This document shows, piece by piece, positions 1 to 13,300 of a DNA stretch of 64,000 nt. Position numbers and translations under genes: made by a program. The DNA comes from Scatophagus argus. Its lineage: Eukaryota; Chordata; Actinopteri; Scatophagidae. Position 1 is the stretch's first letter. Each line of letters opens with the position of its first letter. The stretch lies in the NCBI RefSeq assembly GCF_020382885.2, contig NC_058496.1, positions 17,836,501 through 17,900,500 on the forward strand, read 5' to 3'. The notes beneath the pieces are model-generated. The model was given only the letters and a program-made list of their open reading frames with translations. It did not search any database and was not told the DNA's origin.

Positions 1-1236
1 GTGTTTGAACATTTATGCTAAATATATTTTTGTGTTTTGCTCAGCAGGATCTATTAAAGCAGCAATTTTTACTTTTCAAATTTGTCTTTTTTCATATTTC
101 ACCTTATAATACCAGCAGCCTTTGCTATTTTTCTATATATTTAAGCCTATTGCTTGGAGTTGAAGCAGGCCCCTGCTGCTGTTATACTTCATAGACAGCT
201 TTCAAGACAGATATTTGTCATAGCCAGAAGTAGTTTTATCTGGGAAAACTTTTAAATGATAATCATACTATAGTTATGCCACATGTTAAAAAAAGGTCCA
301 TATTGCAATGACAAATTGATATAAATAGTCTGAAAACCAAAAGAATAATAAACTGTAATAATAAATATTAAATGTAAATGTTCAAATGAAAAGATTTAAT
401 GAAAAAAAATGAACATGTATTTGAAAATGGAAATAAAAACATACCAAAATTTGAAAGAGAAAATGAATTGTAGTTTAATCCTTTTGTTGTCTAATTTGTA
501 CAAATTAAAATAGAAGATAATAATAGAGAAGGTAATCTCAGTGTTCCCAGGTAACTTTCCTTTCCAGTTTTCAGTATTACACCGTGTAGTAAGACAAATT
601 AATAAGATTAACGGTTTCCACCGATTTCTGTGTTTGTTGATATTTGTAACTTGATTTAAAAAAAAAAAAATAGAACTAAAAATAAAAAAAAAAGATACCC
701 AGCATTTCCAGCATCTTTTCAAAATCAATCATGCACTCAATCGGCGGGGCAGGAGCTCAGCAGCAGGTAAGATTATTTGAGAAAAGGTCAGGTGCGACGT
801 GAGAGGAAGATTAGAACAGAAGAAAAATAAAAGCATACACTTCATGGGGTAAAGCCCCATTTCAATTTATTAATTTTTTTAGTGTCATTGTGTCTATGTA
901 ATCCTACTATTATATAATATATTATATAACATATTTTGCTCCTCTTCTCTTTTTAACTGTAATTTTTAATGTCAAAACTCGTAGAATGATTTTGTTTTGA
1001 AACTCATGACCGGAAGTTACAAGTTGATGTTTTGCTAACTTTATTGGTAAGAGAAATTTTTGGTTAGTTCGTCACGTTGTGATGAAAATATAACAGCGTG
1101 TCTGTTATTAACAAGAAAACGTTTACCAGGGAAAGTATTATAACAATGAGATTTAATGTTCGTTTGTTTTAATGTTCGCTGTTTTTTGTTTGTTTGTTTT
1201 GGTGTTGTTGTCCGGGGACAAAGAAATATCGACAAC
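1..1236. other. Upstream AT-rich region
   Basis: No convincing gene is visible in this AT-rich stretch ahead of the collagen gene. Two details may bear on transcription: an ETS-type core (ACCGGAAGT) at 1009-1017 and an AT-rich run at about 911-936. A short ATG reading frame at 731-766 ends at a good splice donor, but it is in phase 0 and cannot join collagen exon 2, which needs phase 1. Promoter use is therefore only a guess. Confidence 0.3.
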
Positions 1237-1336
1237 ATGTTTTTAATACGCAAAGTACAATTTTTGTTGGTTCATGTTGCCATACTTGTGGACGTGATGC
1301 CGTTACATGAAGACATGTGGGATTTTCAGCGGACAG
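1237..1336 (+). CDS. Exon 1: candidate signal peptide exon
   Basis: It encodes residues 1-33, starting [20 protein letters not shown], a basic start followed by a hydrophobic core typical of a signal peptide. The donor (CAG/GTAAGA) leaves phase 1, which fits the two-base remainder that opens exon 2. The ATG has A at -3; an in-frame upstream ATG at 1156 has T at -3 and would add 27 residues. The 9.3 kb distance to exon 2 fits a long first intron but makes this exon the least certain of the model. Confidence 0.5.
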
Positions 1337-4300
1337 GTAAGATACGCCTTCGTGAAAATAATTAGGTAGTTCTTTTTTAAGACTTGAATATACCATTCAA
1401 ATATTACAGAAATACTGCAGTTGTACCATAAAGTGCGTGATGGTCACTGAAACTCAGCAACCAAAAGTAGCACACAGTAACATGTACTGAATTCACTTTA
1501 ATTTCCCTGTATTTCATAACGTGTTTGTTGACAAAAGGATATGTCGTTGCTTACAGGTTACATTCTAAAGTAATTTCCTTAGTTCAGATGATTTCCATTT
1601 CGTCTCTGGGCTCTTTCAATTCAGTGATATTCACGTCCCAGTGACATCGTTGATAAAGAAGATGAATTTGTAGATGCTATCTCAAATTGTGATATGAAGT
1701 TGTACTTCCAGATTCCTCCACTTGAGAGCAGCTGTTGCTGTACTCCTACTGTACACCATCTGCTCCTGTTGTAACCTTCCATCAAAGTTTCTGTGTGCAA
1801 TTGTCTCTGCATAGCTGCAAGCCTCATCTTTTGGGCTGAAATATTTTCCCATAACCCCCTTGTCATCACTCTCATCCTAAAATGACATCCAAAGCGCGTT
1901 TGTCCCATGTTGAGGAGAAGTATTCCCTTCATGCTTAACAGCACTGCATGCCCTCCTTAGCACAAACTGGCCCTAGAGAAGGTTTTGCTGTGGGCTGAGG
2001 CCCAGGCTGAGCAAACTGTACAAGTTTCTGCGTTTTTTTCTGATCACACCTCGATAGATGGAAAGAAATGGTTCACCGATCTACCTTATCGTCAAATTTT
2101 ATCAGCATATGAGATTAAAATTCTTGTTAGCACTGTATGTAAATTATTACTGTGGGCTGAGTAAATAGTTTAACATGATAATTGACTCAGGGCCATCTGC
2201 CTCCTCTGAAAGATCCACATGGTGTCAGATGTCACATTTGTTGACATCACTGCAATAGCGCATTTCCAAATGTGGTACTGCACTGATGCTGAGGGCTTCA
2301 GATGAACTTTGAGGAAACATTAAGTAGAATGTGTCAGAAGACGTGGTGGCACGGTGGTGAGAGGTTAGCACTGTCACCTCACAGCAAGAGGGTTGCAGGT
2401 TCAAATCCTGGTTTGGGCCTGGGATTTTTGCATGTCCTTCCTGTGCCTGCGTGGCTTTTCTCCTGCAATCCCCAGAACATGCACATTAGGTTAATTGGCT
2501 ACTCTACGTTGTCCCTAGGTGTGAGAGTGTGCGTCTGTGGTGATTGACTGGTGACCAGTCCAGGGTGAACCCCGCCTAGTCAGCCGGGTTAGGCTCCAGT
2601 TTAACCCTGACAGATAAGCGGTATAGAAAATTTAAGGATGCAGGTTGCTCGCAGTGTTTCAGAGTGGTTTAATATTAGTAGCTAATGTATAGCTTATAGA
2701 GATCGCAGCAGGAAAAAGCTAATCAAACCAACCAATTTATTTAATCTAATTAATTACATTTTCTGAGCTGTTAGTCAGCTCAGTGAGTTTTGCTGATAAC
2801 ATTTGTAAAACATCCTATTGGCACAGATTAACTGCATTCTCCCAGCTAATACCATACTTAGCTTGGTGATAAATTAAGGAGACTTGCCTGCAGTTTGAGA
2901 AACAACCACAGAGTGAATCAGCTGCAGGTCAATCATCAAGCTCATGTTACTGAGGAAGCCAGACAAGCTGAGCTCATCAAGTGGCTGCTGAAATTTGGTC
3001 TGTAGTCATCAGCAGCAGTTAACAGCAGTTTACACTGAATGCAGATTTGGAGTGCTTACATTAAGCATTTTTTGTGTGTATTGTATTTACTGTGTGTATT
3101 GTGTATTTAAGTCTTAAGTTTTACCTTTGTGACAAATATTCAGCCTTCTGTTTCATCCTTTGACCTTTTTTCCTGATACTGATTGGTTGGTGTACAGTCA
3201 AGTTACAGTATCTTTCTAAGACTTAATAAAAAATGAGTAGGGGTATCTCATGTGAGGAAATTCCTTCTGTGGATGTGTGACATGCAGACTGTGTGGTGTT
3301 ATTAACTCTGTTGTACCTGACACAATGTTTGAAGCACTGTGAGTAGAAAGCTGATCTGTGGGCTCTGTGGTCTCATCACATGTCACATCAAAGCCTGCCA
3401 TCGAGCTCACTGACAGCAGGTCAGGGCAGCCATCCAAATCTGTGCTGAGTGTTGACGAGCAGATGACCAGTAATTAACGTCACTCACCTTTCATAGCTGA
3501 GCCTTCAGCACAGGTTGTTGCACACAATCAAATGTTATTGTCAGCACTAGCGTCATGCACAAAAACAAATCACAATAAATGTACAGTCACAACTTTACAT
3601 GCAGCCACTTTAGTATTGTGATAGATTGGGGAAAAAAGTCAGTGATGTTACGGTTTAGTTCAGTTTATTTACACTCTTCTTATTTTTTTGGTTTTTCTAG
3701 CCTTGCTAGGGACATGCAAGGTTTTTTTTACTTTCTTTCTGTTTTTGTAAATTACTCAAATCTTACTCAAAATCTTTTTTCTTGCTCGGTTGACCCATGG
3801 GTTTTTCGGAGCAGCAGTGCTATTAAGTTGCAGGGTTCAGATATATTTTACTATGTTACAGTTCTTTTTATTCTGTCAATATTAGCTAATTCATTCCTAC
3901 GCCCACCCAGAATAGTCGTGTTCGCTAAATCTCACATACTGTTTCAGCGTACTAAAAAGCAACGCGTCTGATGTCAGACAGTGAAGAAATCCCATTTAGC
4001 TTCGACAGCAACCTATCCAACTAGCTAATCAATAAAGTGAAGATGTCAAAGTAGTCGTTGCTTTGCTTAAAATTTTGTCATTAATGGAGTGTTCAGCTGT
4101 CATGAACAAACACAGCAGTGGTTGCAGATGTGCCAGGATTAGCTGCGACTGCAGAAAGGGATTTAACATGAGTCAGTATTCAGTAGTACCAATGTAATTT
4201 GAGTTTGGTATCCAACCCTAACTACTACTATTTATGCCATAACTTGTGTAACCCAGTAATTGGTATTGGCAACAGCAAATATATTAATAAACTTACCATC

Positions 4301-7300
4301 AACATCCACATTAGCTGTGGGAAACCAGTCAGCTCTGTTAGCATACAAAGTTTGTCCTAATGCAGCACTGTGCAGCAAACCTTGGAAACCCCTTTTTCCT
4401 CAAGCCAACTCAACACTTATGTGGACTCATTCTAAGAGATCTGAGCCTTCCAGAGTCCTTTAATCACCAAGAAATTTACTCTAGCTACACTTTTTCTCTG
4501 ATGTAAATAGAGAAACAACACAACACAAGTCTATAATCAAGTTCAGCAACTCTGAAAATGAGAGGATATCCTGTCTTTGCTGCGGGGACACCTTGTTTAT
4601 GTTAAACATGAATGATCAGTATTTAGTGATGTGTTCATTTACAGTCTCTGAAACCTGAGTTGATAGCTGCAAGACAGCTTTATGCTGCCTGCTCACTGTT
4701 ACGTCACAGTGGCCTTGATCTTTGTTGATGCTTGGCTGTGTTGGCGGTGCCACAGCCTGGAAGACACATTTTAATAAACTGATCTAAAAGGGTCAGCATT
4801 GAAAGTTGTCTTTAAAAGGCTATACAGTCATAAAATTACCATAAACTTACTGGTATAAGGAAAACCTGGCATTAGGTTACTCTGGAGCAAAATTTATCTG
4901 CTGCAGTGTAATTGATGGGAACTTGTAGGCAACTGGGGCCCAACAGCAGATTTTTGAACTGGATTTGTCCCATGTTTGGTCATATTTAAATAATAAAATT
5001 TTGAATAAAGCTCGCTTTCTGAACACTTGAGGGGGTCTGTCAATCCTTTTTCTCGTTAGTCATATCAGAAGCTGCCAGAGTTCATGTGTGGGGCTCCTTG
5101 TATTCCTTGGAGACAGGAATGTGCTTCTTCCTACTGTAGGTTACCTGTGATCCCATCAGTCAGCACAGAGCCTGACCAGACTGACCCTGTAACTCACACT
5201 GACGCCAGGCACCTCACTGTACACTAGTTATCCATGGGCCGCATCTGGTCCTGCCAAAGCTTCCCATCCGGACCACAGGATATTTATTAATTTAAAAAAA
5301 AAAAAGCAGCTAACATTATGCACCACGGGAAGAGGCCCAGTCCATTCTGAGAGTGATGGCCAATTAGCTTGCCAGTGAGCAACAAGCCAAACAGTCTGTA
5401 ATTCATAGTTCACCGGTTGTATGGAATCAGATTAGTCTACAACTCCATCCTCTGTACTCTGCTGACCCACCGTCAAACCACCTGGCTGGCCATCCCTCTG
5501 GAGCTGACATGGGCCAGACTGCAGGAGGCAACTGCAGTGAATTGTTGGAGAATCTTTTAGATGCAGGAGGAATTACATGGGTTTATTTTGGCCACTTGTT
5601 ATTGAGTCTCAGACTAATATTTTTGTTTACTTCCTGAGGTCCTGCAGAGGAGATAGGGACTCATTCATTAGTTGAACTGGGTTTTGAACTGAGCACTGAC
5701 TGGCTCCATGGTGGAGGTCTGAGAGCGTTTTCTAGTTAAGTATCTAGTTAACATTATGGAGCCTGTTCGTACTGATGTAGGCTAATAAAAACAACAATTT
5801 TTGAGAATAAATATTTATATATATTACATTGTTGTGTATATTTTTTGGATTTGAAAGTGCTACCCCCACATTGTCTACACTGTACACTGCTGACAGCAAT
5901 CATTTCATTTCCAACTTTTCAAACCTGTGGACCCTTTCAAATAGAAATACAGTAAAAATTCTTTTTTCTTGCTGTGGGGGTATATTCTGTAACTGTTCTG
6001 TAACTATAAGGCTTGAGTGACACAGTTGTTTATACCCAGTGTTTTTTTTTAATGCCAATGCCAATACAACTATGAAATGAAAGCAAGCAAAGAAGATTCA
6101 TGAGTGCAGACTCTTTTTGCATATTGTTGCCATAGCAACACTATTATCATATTCCCACCAGTTTCAAGTTAGACATCAGAGTACATCTGAATACAGTTTC
6201 CCTTCTGCTGCATGCACAGCTGCATTTACTGTACATAACTAAACAGTTTTGGAATAACTGAAGGACTGATAACTGGAATGTTGCTTACCCTGTCTAAGCT
6301 GAGGGTCTTCAGCCATATGCTTCAAATACTTGATTAAGATGGTTAAAGCAGAATACTGACATCATGCACAAAAATACACAGAGATTAAGAGTCTTTAATC
6401 TAAACTTTTCACTTTCCACAAAGACAAAAATATGTCCGTCATTGATTCTGTTATGAATGACAAACACTGTAGAGCTGAGCACACATGCGCAACCTCCCTT
6501 AGCATAATGAATGTAGAAACACCCTTAATCCTTTGTTTGCATGACTCTTCTGACCTGAGACTGTTGATGTCTGTATCGTGGCCCTGGTCTCTGTTTCAGA
6601 ATCTTTAGAACCCTATTCATAAAAGTGATAAAACAGAAAGAGCTCTATTGGTCTTCTGTACTTGTTTGTAAAAAAATGTCTCTAAGTGAATACAGCATGT
6701 TTGTCACTGGAAATTATTCTGAACTTCCATTTCACCAAAAACTATATTAAGTACCTTTTTTATTGCTCCAAAGTCTACAGTATTAGTGTGGACGGACCTG
6801 GATCTAAACTAAACCATTCTGGTTGGCGGAAGCATAAAACCACAAGGCGGTAATTGTAGTTGTGAAGAGCTTTCTAATGTCTGCCCTTGAAAGGTGCAAT
6901 ATAAATAAACACTTTTGTTGGTAACCTAAAAGGTATGTAGTGTCTTATCTGATATTTCAGGCTCATACTGGTGAAGTATTGGGTTTCTGTAACATTGGGC
7001 CCTCCATGTCTCAGTATTATTCGTCTGGAAGGGGAAATGAGGAAATACTTCCCTGAAGCAGAAAATGTGGAGTATTTGTAAGTAAATGCTCTTGTACCTT
7101 TATCTGGCCCATTAGGCTAAAGGTCATTAATGTGAGCGATGGTGTTGGTGGCTGCAGCATACAGCTAATATTAAATCAGGAGTGTGGTGGAAGAGTTCCC
7201 AGTAATGTAATCTTTCAATTTCTTTCAGCTATAACTGTTTGTTTATTAAATTTTCATTTGTTTGCCTCCATTTTGATTGTTATCACCTACAGAACACTGA

Positions 7301-10300
7301 CCTGTGAAAATTATTCGTCCATGAAATTAACACTGGTAAAAATTATAATCGTTGTATGCATAGACATGCTGGGCCAGTAAAGCTGATTCTGAATCAAAGT
7401 AATCCAGTTTTCAAAATAATGACCATGTCCAGAGTTTCCATATTGTATCAAGACAAAATGCATCAAAATGTGAACTTCCTGTTGATACCTCTGATACTTG
7501 ACACCGCATGTTTTTTGATGATGACTTAACATAGTTCTGAAAATATGACTGTAAATAGCATGCTGTTTTCCATTTTACAAAGCCATTCATGTGTACAAGA
7601 TTTTTCTTTGTTCATCACAGTGATGCAATGGACAGATAATCTTCCAGACTCTCTGCATCCCTAAATTCACTTGAAGCCACAATTATAGGTGGTAAAAAGC
7701 AACAGAGGAGTTGTATTCCCCTTCATTTTACAGTTCTGTTATCCTATATCATAGAGGTAACAAGTTTGCATCCCACAGGATACTTGATGGCTAGTTTCAG
7801 TCAAAATGACACCTGTGATTTTTTCAACAGCTACTGCTCGAATGTTGATGACACTTGGGAAGACAGATCAAAGAGCAAATTTAAATGTATGTGATGTTCA
7901 AAACCCAAACTAGGATTAAAACTCTTAAAGTAATAAAAGTAAAGCTGTGTGGCATGTTGTGACTGATGTAGATGTGCTGCCAACTTGGTTTAGTAAAGTT
8001 TCTACCCAGAATGATTCTTATTTATTTTTTTATTTTATTTTATTTTTTTGGGGGGAGGGGAATGCCTTTTTCAGTAGTTAGTAGTAGTTAGTAGTCAGTA
8101 TTTTCAATACTGTAACGTTGGCCACTGATAGAATATGGCAGACAGTATACCTCCATATGAACATTTACCAACACAGGAGCGTTGTATTCAAGTGCACTGC
8201 AGTGTTTCTTCAGACAATGTAGCTATGAAACTGTCAGTGGCTGGCTGGGCTCCTGGGACAGCGTTAAGTCCGAATTTACCTCTCATCTTCTCTCAACACA
8301 TGGAGTCAAGATGCCAGTTTCTCTGCTTCCACCTGCACACATCAAGTAATTCTGTCTGCTTTGAAAAATAACACCTTTCCATCTGTGTTTCGGCCTCCTT
8401 ATCTCTCACGGTGTACAGTAAATGGACTCACATATTTGTATGACTTAGGAATGCAGCTCATGGTTCATGGAAGACCTTTCATCACATTATCAGAGCCCAG
8501 TCATGTGTGACTGGAGTCACGGTAGTGGAGGAAGGATGAAAAAGACAAATACACTGAGTGATGAACTTGGTTCACAGGTAGACAGGTGACAAACAGGTCT
8601 TTAACCACCACATTCTTTGACTAAAATAGACATTTAGATTGCAGGGGCAAACATTTGGTGTTTTAAATCTGAAGGTTTTTCAAATACAAGTCTTTTGTCA
8701 GGGTTCAGTTGCTGAAGGGACACACAAATCTAGCTCTGTGTGATCTCCAGCAGAGCTTCTTGGACCATAAAAGTCAGCCATGATGTTTTTTGTTGTTGTT
8801 GTTTTTTGCTAATTAACTGGAAAACAGTAAAGTGACAACTTTTTGGATTTTGATTGCGAATTATAAATGAGCAAGATGGAAAAACTCGGCCGGCTTTAAC
8901 CAAAAATCCTTGCAAAGGATTCGGAAGAAAATGGCCATAACTCGCTAACTATTTGTCCAGTCATCATAAATCTGGGTCTACAGGCCGTTTCTGGGAAGAG
9001 GGCTATCACAGTTTATGTGTGCATCCTTTGAGTATTAACCAAATGAACCATAATTTGGCATGCTATACTGATTGGTGTAAGTGGGCATAGTTTATCAAAT
9101 ATTTGCTTGGGACTCAAAATGCATTAGAGCAGTTTTGATTAAACTCACAGGAGACATCCTTCACTGTCTCCTGAATATGCGCACTGAGTTTTGTTCAAAT
9201 CCAAAATTATGTGTTATGCAATAATTAAAATGCTGGTTGAAATGTATGTGATTGGTCTCACTCCTGCATGTTCATCTTAGAACCCTCTCTGGACATGCTG
9301 TCTCTGTATCTTCATAGCAATCAGTGAAACATAAGATTTTGACAGTACACTCTTTGTGGATGTGCTTTTAGTTTCGCAGACACTCATTGTTGAACTGTGG
9401 AGTTCTTCAGCAGTGGCCATGCATGTGTTTCCTTTCTCCATGGCTGTTATAGTTCTCCTGAGCTCATTCAGTGAGAAATGAATGGACACTCTTAAGACTT
9501 CATTAACCCCTACTGCGGGTATTGGATTTCACTGTCATACCATGGTAAATGAGTGCATTAATTTTGCAGTGGCATGTAACAAAAGTTCAAAGGTTGGGTC
9601 AGGAGTCAGGAGACGCTGCAGAATGTGACTTTTTTTTTTTTTTTTTTTTTTAGGTTATACAACAGCAAACGCATAAAAAATGTATCCATTTACACATACT
9701 GTATAAAGTCTCAACAATAGCCACTTTGACTATTACATATTTGAAGACTGTCACTAGACCTCTCTTCATATGGGCATCCATCTTTCCAGGCTCCCGTGCA
9801 GCTGGTACAAAATGCAGCATCAAGACTCCTCACTGATACCAAGAACAGAGACTTTACCCTCCAGGTATTAGCCTCTCATTATTGGTTACCAGTAGGGCTT
9901 GGTACCAAACTCGGTACTTCTAACTGTACCGACCAAATTACATGAGTACTATGAAGAAACGACTCATAAATCAGTCAGCTAAATCAGCATTGCAGAATAA
10001 CTGACTTAGAGAGTAAAGTAATGAAGTGGATACCTTTGGATGCCAGTACTGAATTCAGGGTACCAGTACCGGTTCAAAAGTGAACAGTACCCAGCCCTAG
10101 TTACCAGTTAAATATCCACACCCAGACATCTCAGATCATCTAAGCAATTATTTCACAACATTACACCTTCCCAGTTAAAATCCAAAGTTGATGGAACTTT
10201 TTCTGTCGTTATGACATTTTTTCTGTTACTGTCAGATCTTTCTCATCTGTTGCCGCTTGTAAACCACAACTGGAGATATACAGTTGCATTTGAGACCTTT

Positions 10301-13300
10301 AGTTAGCAGACTTCTAAACAGTAATGCCCACACATGTAAGCTCCTGATGCAAAACATGAAGTCAAATCACGTATCAAGCACAGTGCTCTTCCGACACATC
10401 CGTTAGTGGACATACACACACAGGATCCTCTCAGAAACCATGTGTATGTTTGGTGTGGCCACTATGTGACAGAAGGACCATAAATACTAAAATAACATCC
10501 TTATAGTAACCAACTCATAAGAATGCTCTCTGTCTTTAGTTCATTACAAGCTCAAGTTAATTGTCTAGTTACCATTTCACGTTTTTCTGGTGTTTCAACA
10601 GAGAAAGTAGACTTGTTGCGGCGTTTCTTCCAGATCATAATCAACACCACCGATGTGTCACTTTCAGTGGACAGTCTGAGCTGTCCGACTCTCCAAATTG
10701 GCCTTTATGGCAGTCTTATGATGGCTACACAGCAGGCGTTTGGACAAAGGTACATTTTTTCCTTTTTTTTCCTTTTCCTTAATGAGTTTCCAAAAAAAAA
10801 AAAGAAAAGAAAGAAAATAATACCACTGGCTCTGAGTTAACGTGTTTCTTCATTTTTACATTTCAGTTTGTGCACAAATTGTCTTTTTTCTTTAAACCTT
10901 GAAACAATTAATTAATCTATTTGTTGACTGAAAGTATGTGGCAGCTGACAATTTATTCTGAAAATTAAGTATTTGTTTAAATCATTTGTCAGGTAAAAAT
11001 GCTAGAAAATTTGATAGTTTTTGCTTTTCAAAGATAAGATGTTGCTACTTTTCCTTCCTATTATGTAGTAGATGGAATGTCTGTGGGCTGCTGGTTGGAC
11101 AAAAGAACAATTTCAAGATGTCACCTTGTGCTCTGAGATTTTAGATGTTTTATGGACCAAACAATTAAATTTTTAAATCAGTAAATTAATTGATAGATTA
11201 CATTGTTACTGAAATAAGAGTTGCGGCTCTAAAGGTGTTAGTAGGTGTATTTCTGAACTTTGGCCAGAGCTAGGCTAGCTGATTTAACCTGCTTCCAGTT
11301 TTTATGCTAAGCTAAGTTAATCGTGTCCTGACTACAGTTGTTCCGGACAAGGCATGCATGTCATCATTTCCTCAGTGTCTGTATGTGTCTTTCCTGCAGG
11401 TTTTCTGATGAGTTCAGTCTGTTGATTGAGTTGCACAGCTCTCAGAAGGAGGACAGCAGTGTGGTGACTCTTTTAAATGCCCAACATCACATCCATCTGC
11501 AGCTCCGCCTTGGCCCACATTCACTGACCTTCATCTCCACCCAACACCGGGAATACGAGTATGATTAACCACAACAACTGCAGTGCATGACATGAGTGAA
11601 TATAACTAAAACCAAGACCAGCCATGCTTTTGAATTTAAAAGAGTCTCAGTTTACCCAGAATGCACAGTGATTACTAGTAGCTGATATAATTATTGACAG
11701 CTTTAACTTAAAGCATGAGTCTGCTGTAGTCATACAAGTACTTTTTCAGCCATATAGTGTTTGTTACTCTGCTGTCAAACTTTTTTCCTATCACCATATT
11801 CCCAGATCTCAGTAATTACTGTCATTACAAAGCCAATCATAACTGAAGAAGAATAGAAGAATCAGCTTTATTGACAGTATATATATTTTTACATACACAC
11901 ACTGAATTTGTCTTCTGCATTTGACCCATCCTTAGTTGAACACACACATGCAACACCCTGCAAATTACATGCAGTGAAACACACACAGGAGCAGTGGGCA
12001 GCATCAAGCGCCCAGGGAGCATACTGGGGGGTTAAGTGCCTTGCTCAAGGGCACATCACCCGGCTGATGGAGGGGGGGAGCGTTTTTCGCATTAATCACT
12101 CCACCACACCCATATTTTTCCTGCCCGTCCAGTGGTAGAATCGAACCGTTGACCCTCCGATCACAAGCCGCTTCTCCAACCTCTAGGCCACGGCTGCCCC
12201 AACTGAAGGAAATGATGGCCAAAACTAGAAAAAATAAGACCCACTTATTGCAAGTGGGAATTTCCCTATGTACAGCCAGCTCTAACTCACTCTTTGCATT
12301 TTAGTTTAGACAGCTTATTTCCTGAATGTCTCTTCTTTAACTTTATATATCCTCCTTCGATCAACTATAGATTCCCAGTGGAGTCTCTGTGTGATGGCCA
12401 GTGGCACCAAGTATCACTAGGTGTCTCCCCACTCTGGCTGGAGGTTTACGTGGACTGTTTACTGGTGGAGAGAGTGAACTGGGCCTATCCTTGGCAGGGT
12501 ATCTCCAATGATGGCCTACTGATGATCGGAGGCAGCCTGGAGGGTTTTGAGACACCCTTTGAAGTAAGGAAATATACTGTATATCTCTTTCGTGTATCAG
12601 TCACATGATGTCATTTAGTGCTGTTTGGTACTAATTGATGGTTGTTTAAGGCTGTATTGATTTCACAGATTTCCCTTGCCACTTGGTGTCTTCAGAGAAA
12701 GCCTGATTGTATTCTGACTGTTTACTGAAAATACTTCTAATTGTGAGTCAGTTACTTCAGGAAAATTGACATTTATGCTGTTTTCTTTAAGTGAGCTGTG
12801 TGCAGGAAGAGTGCTGTTTGACATGACACGTGGTACATGAATTATTGCACAGAATGAGTGTTAGCAATACAAACCATAGAAATACTACGTTACAAGTAAA
12901 AGTCTTGAATTCCAAAATATTACTCAAGTAAGCCTACAGAAGTATTGACAAGAAACTGCACTTGAAGCGGTTCTCACCTCACAATATCCTTCACTTGTAC
13001 TTCTCACTGAAGTAGCACTTTTCAACTTAATAGAAGGACGTGAATGAGTCCCGTTTTCTAGAAATGTCTTGAAATGTAGCTGAGTTGGAGAATAAAGCAG
13101 TGTGAAATGGAAATACTTGAGTGAAATGAAATATCTAACTATCTATATCTGACTAGCTAATATCTAACTGTAAACGTGCTACTTTCTACAGCTGATCATT
13201 GTTGATAAAAACCTGTCATAGCTGAACTGTACTTAATTTGAACATGACATCTTTTTAATCTCTTCTGTATTTGAGGTGAATTTAAGGGCTCCAGAGTTTA

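Larger units (their letters stand above)
1337..10601 (+). other. Intron 1 (about 9.3 kb)
   Basis: This long first intron has no supportable gene. It contains the fish interspersed repeat at 2343-2640, a T/A-rich low-complexity run at 8020-8050, a 22-base poly-T at about 9631-9652, and an L2-like LINE fragment at 9785-10190 split by a hAT-like MITE. The other open frames are short and lack recognisable domains or splice context. Confidence 0.5.

Noticed and set aside
731..766. Short ATG frame (MHSIGGAGAQQQ) ending at a good donor as an alternative exon 1
   Set aside because: It leaves phase 0, but exon 2 requires phase 1, and it lacks a hydrophobic signal segment. A non-coding leader exon remains possible.
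2390..2412. Possible tRNA gene from the GGTTCAAATCC box
   Set aside because: The box is part of dispersed repeat family A, and the flanks do not form acceptor or anticodon stems.
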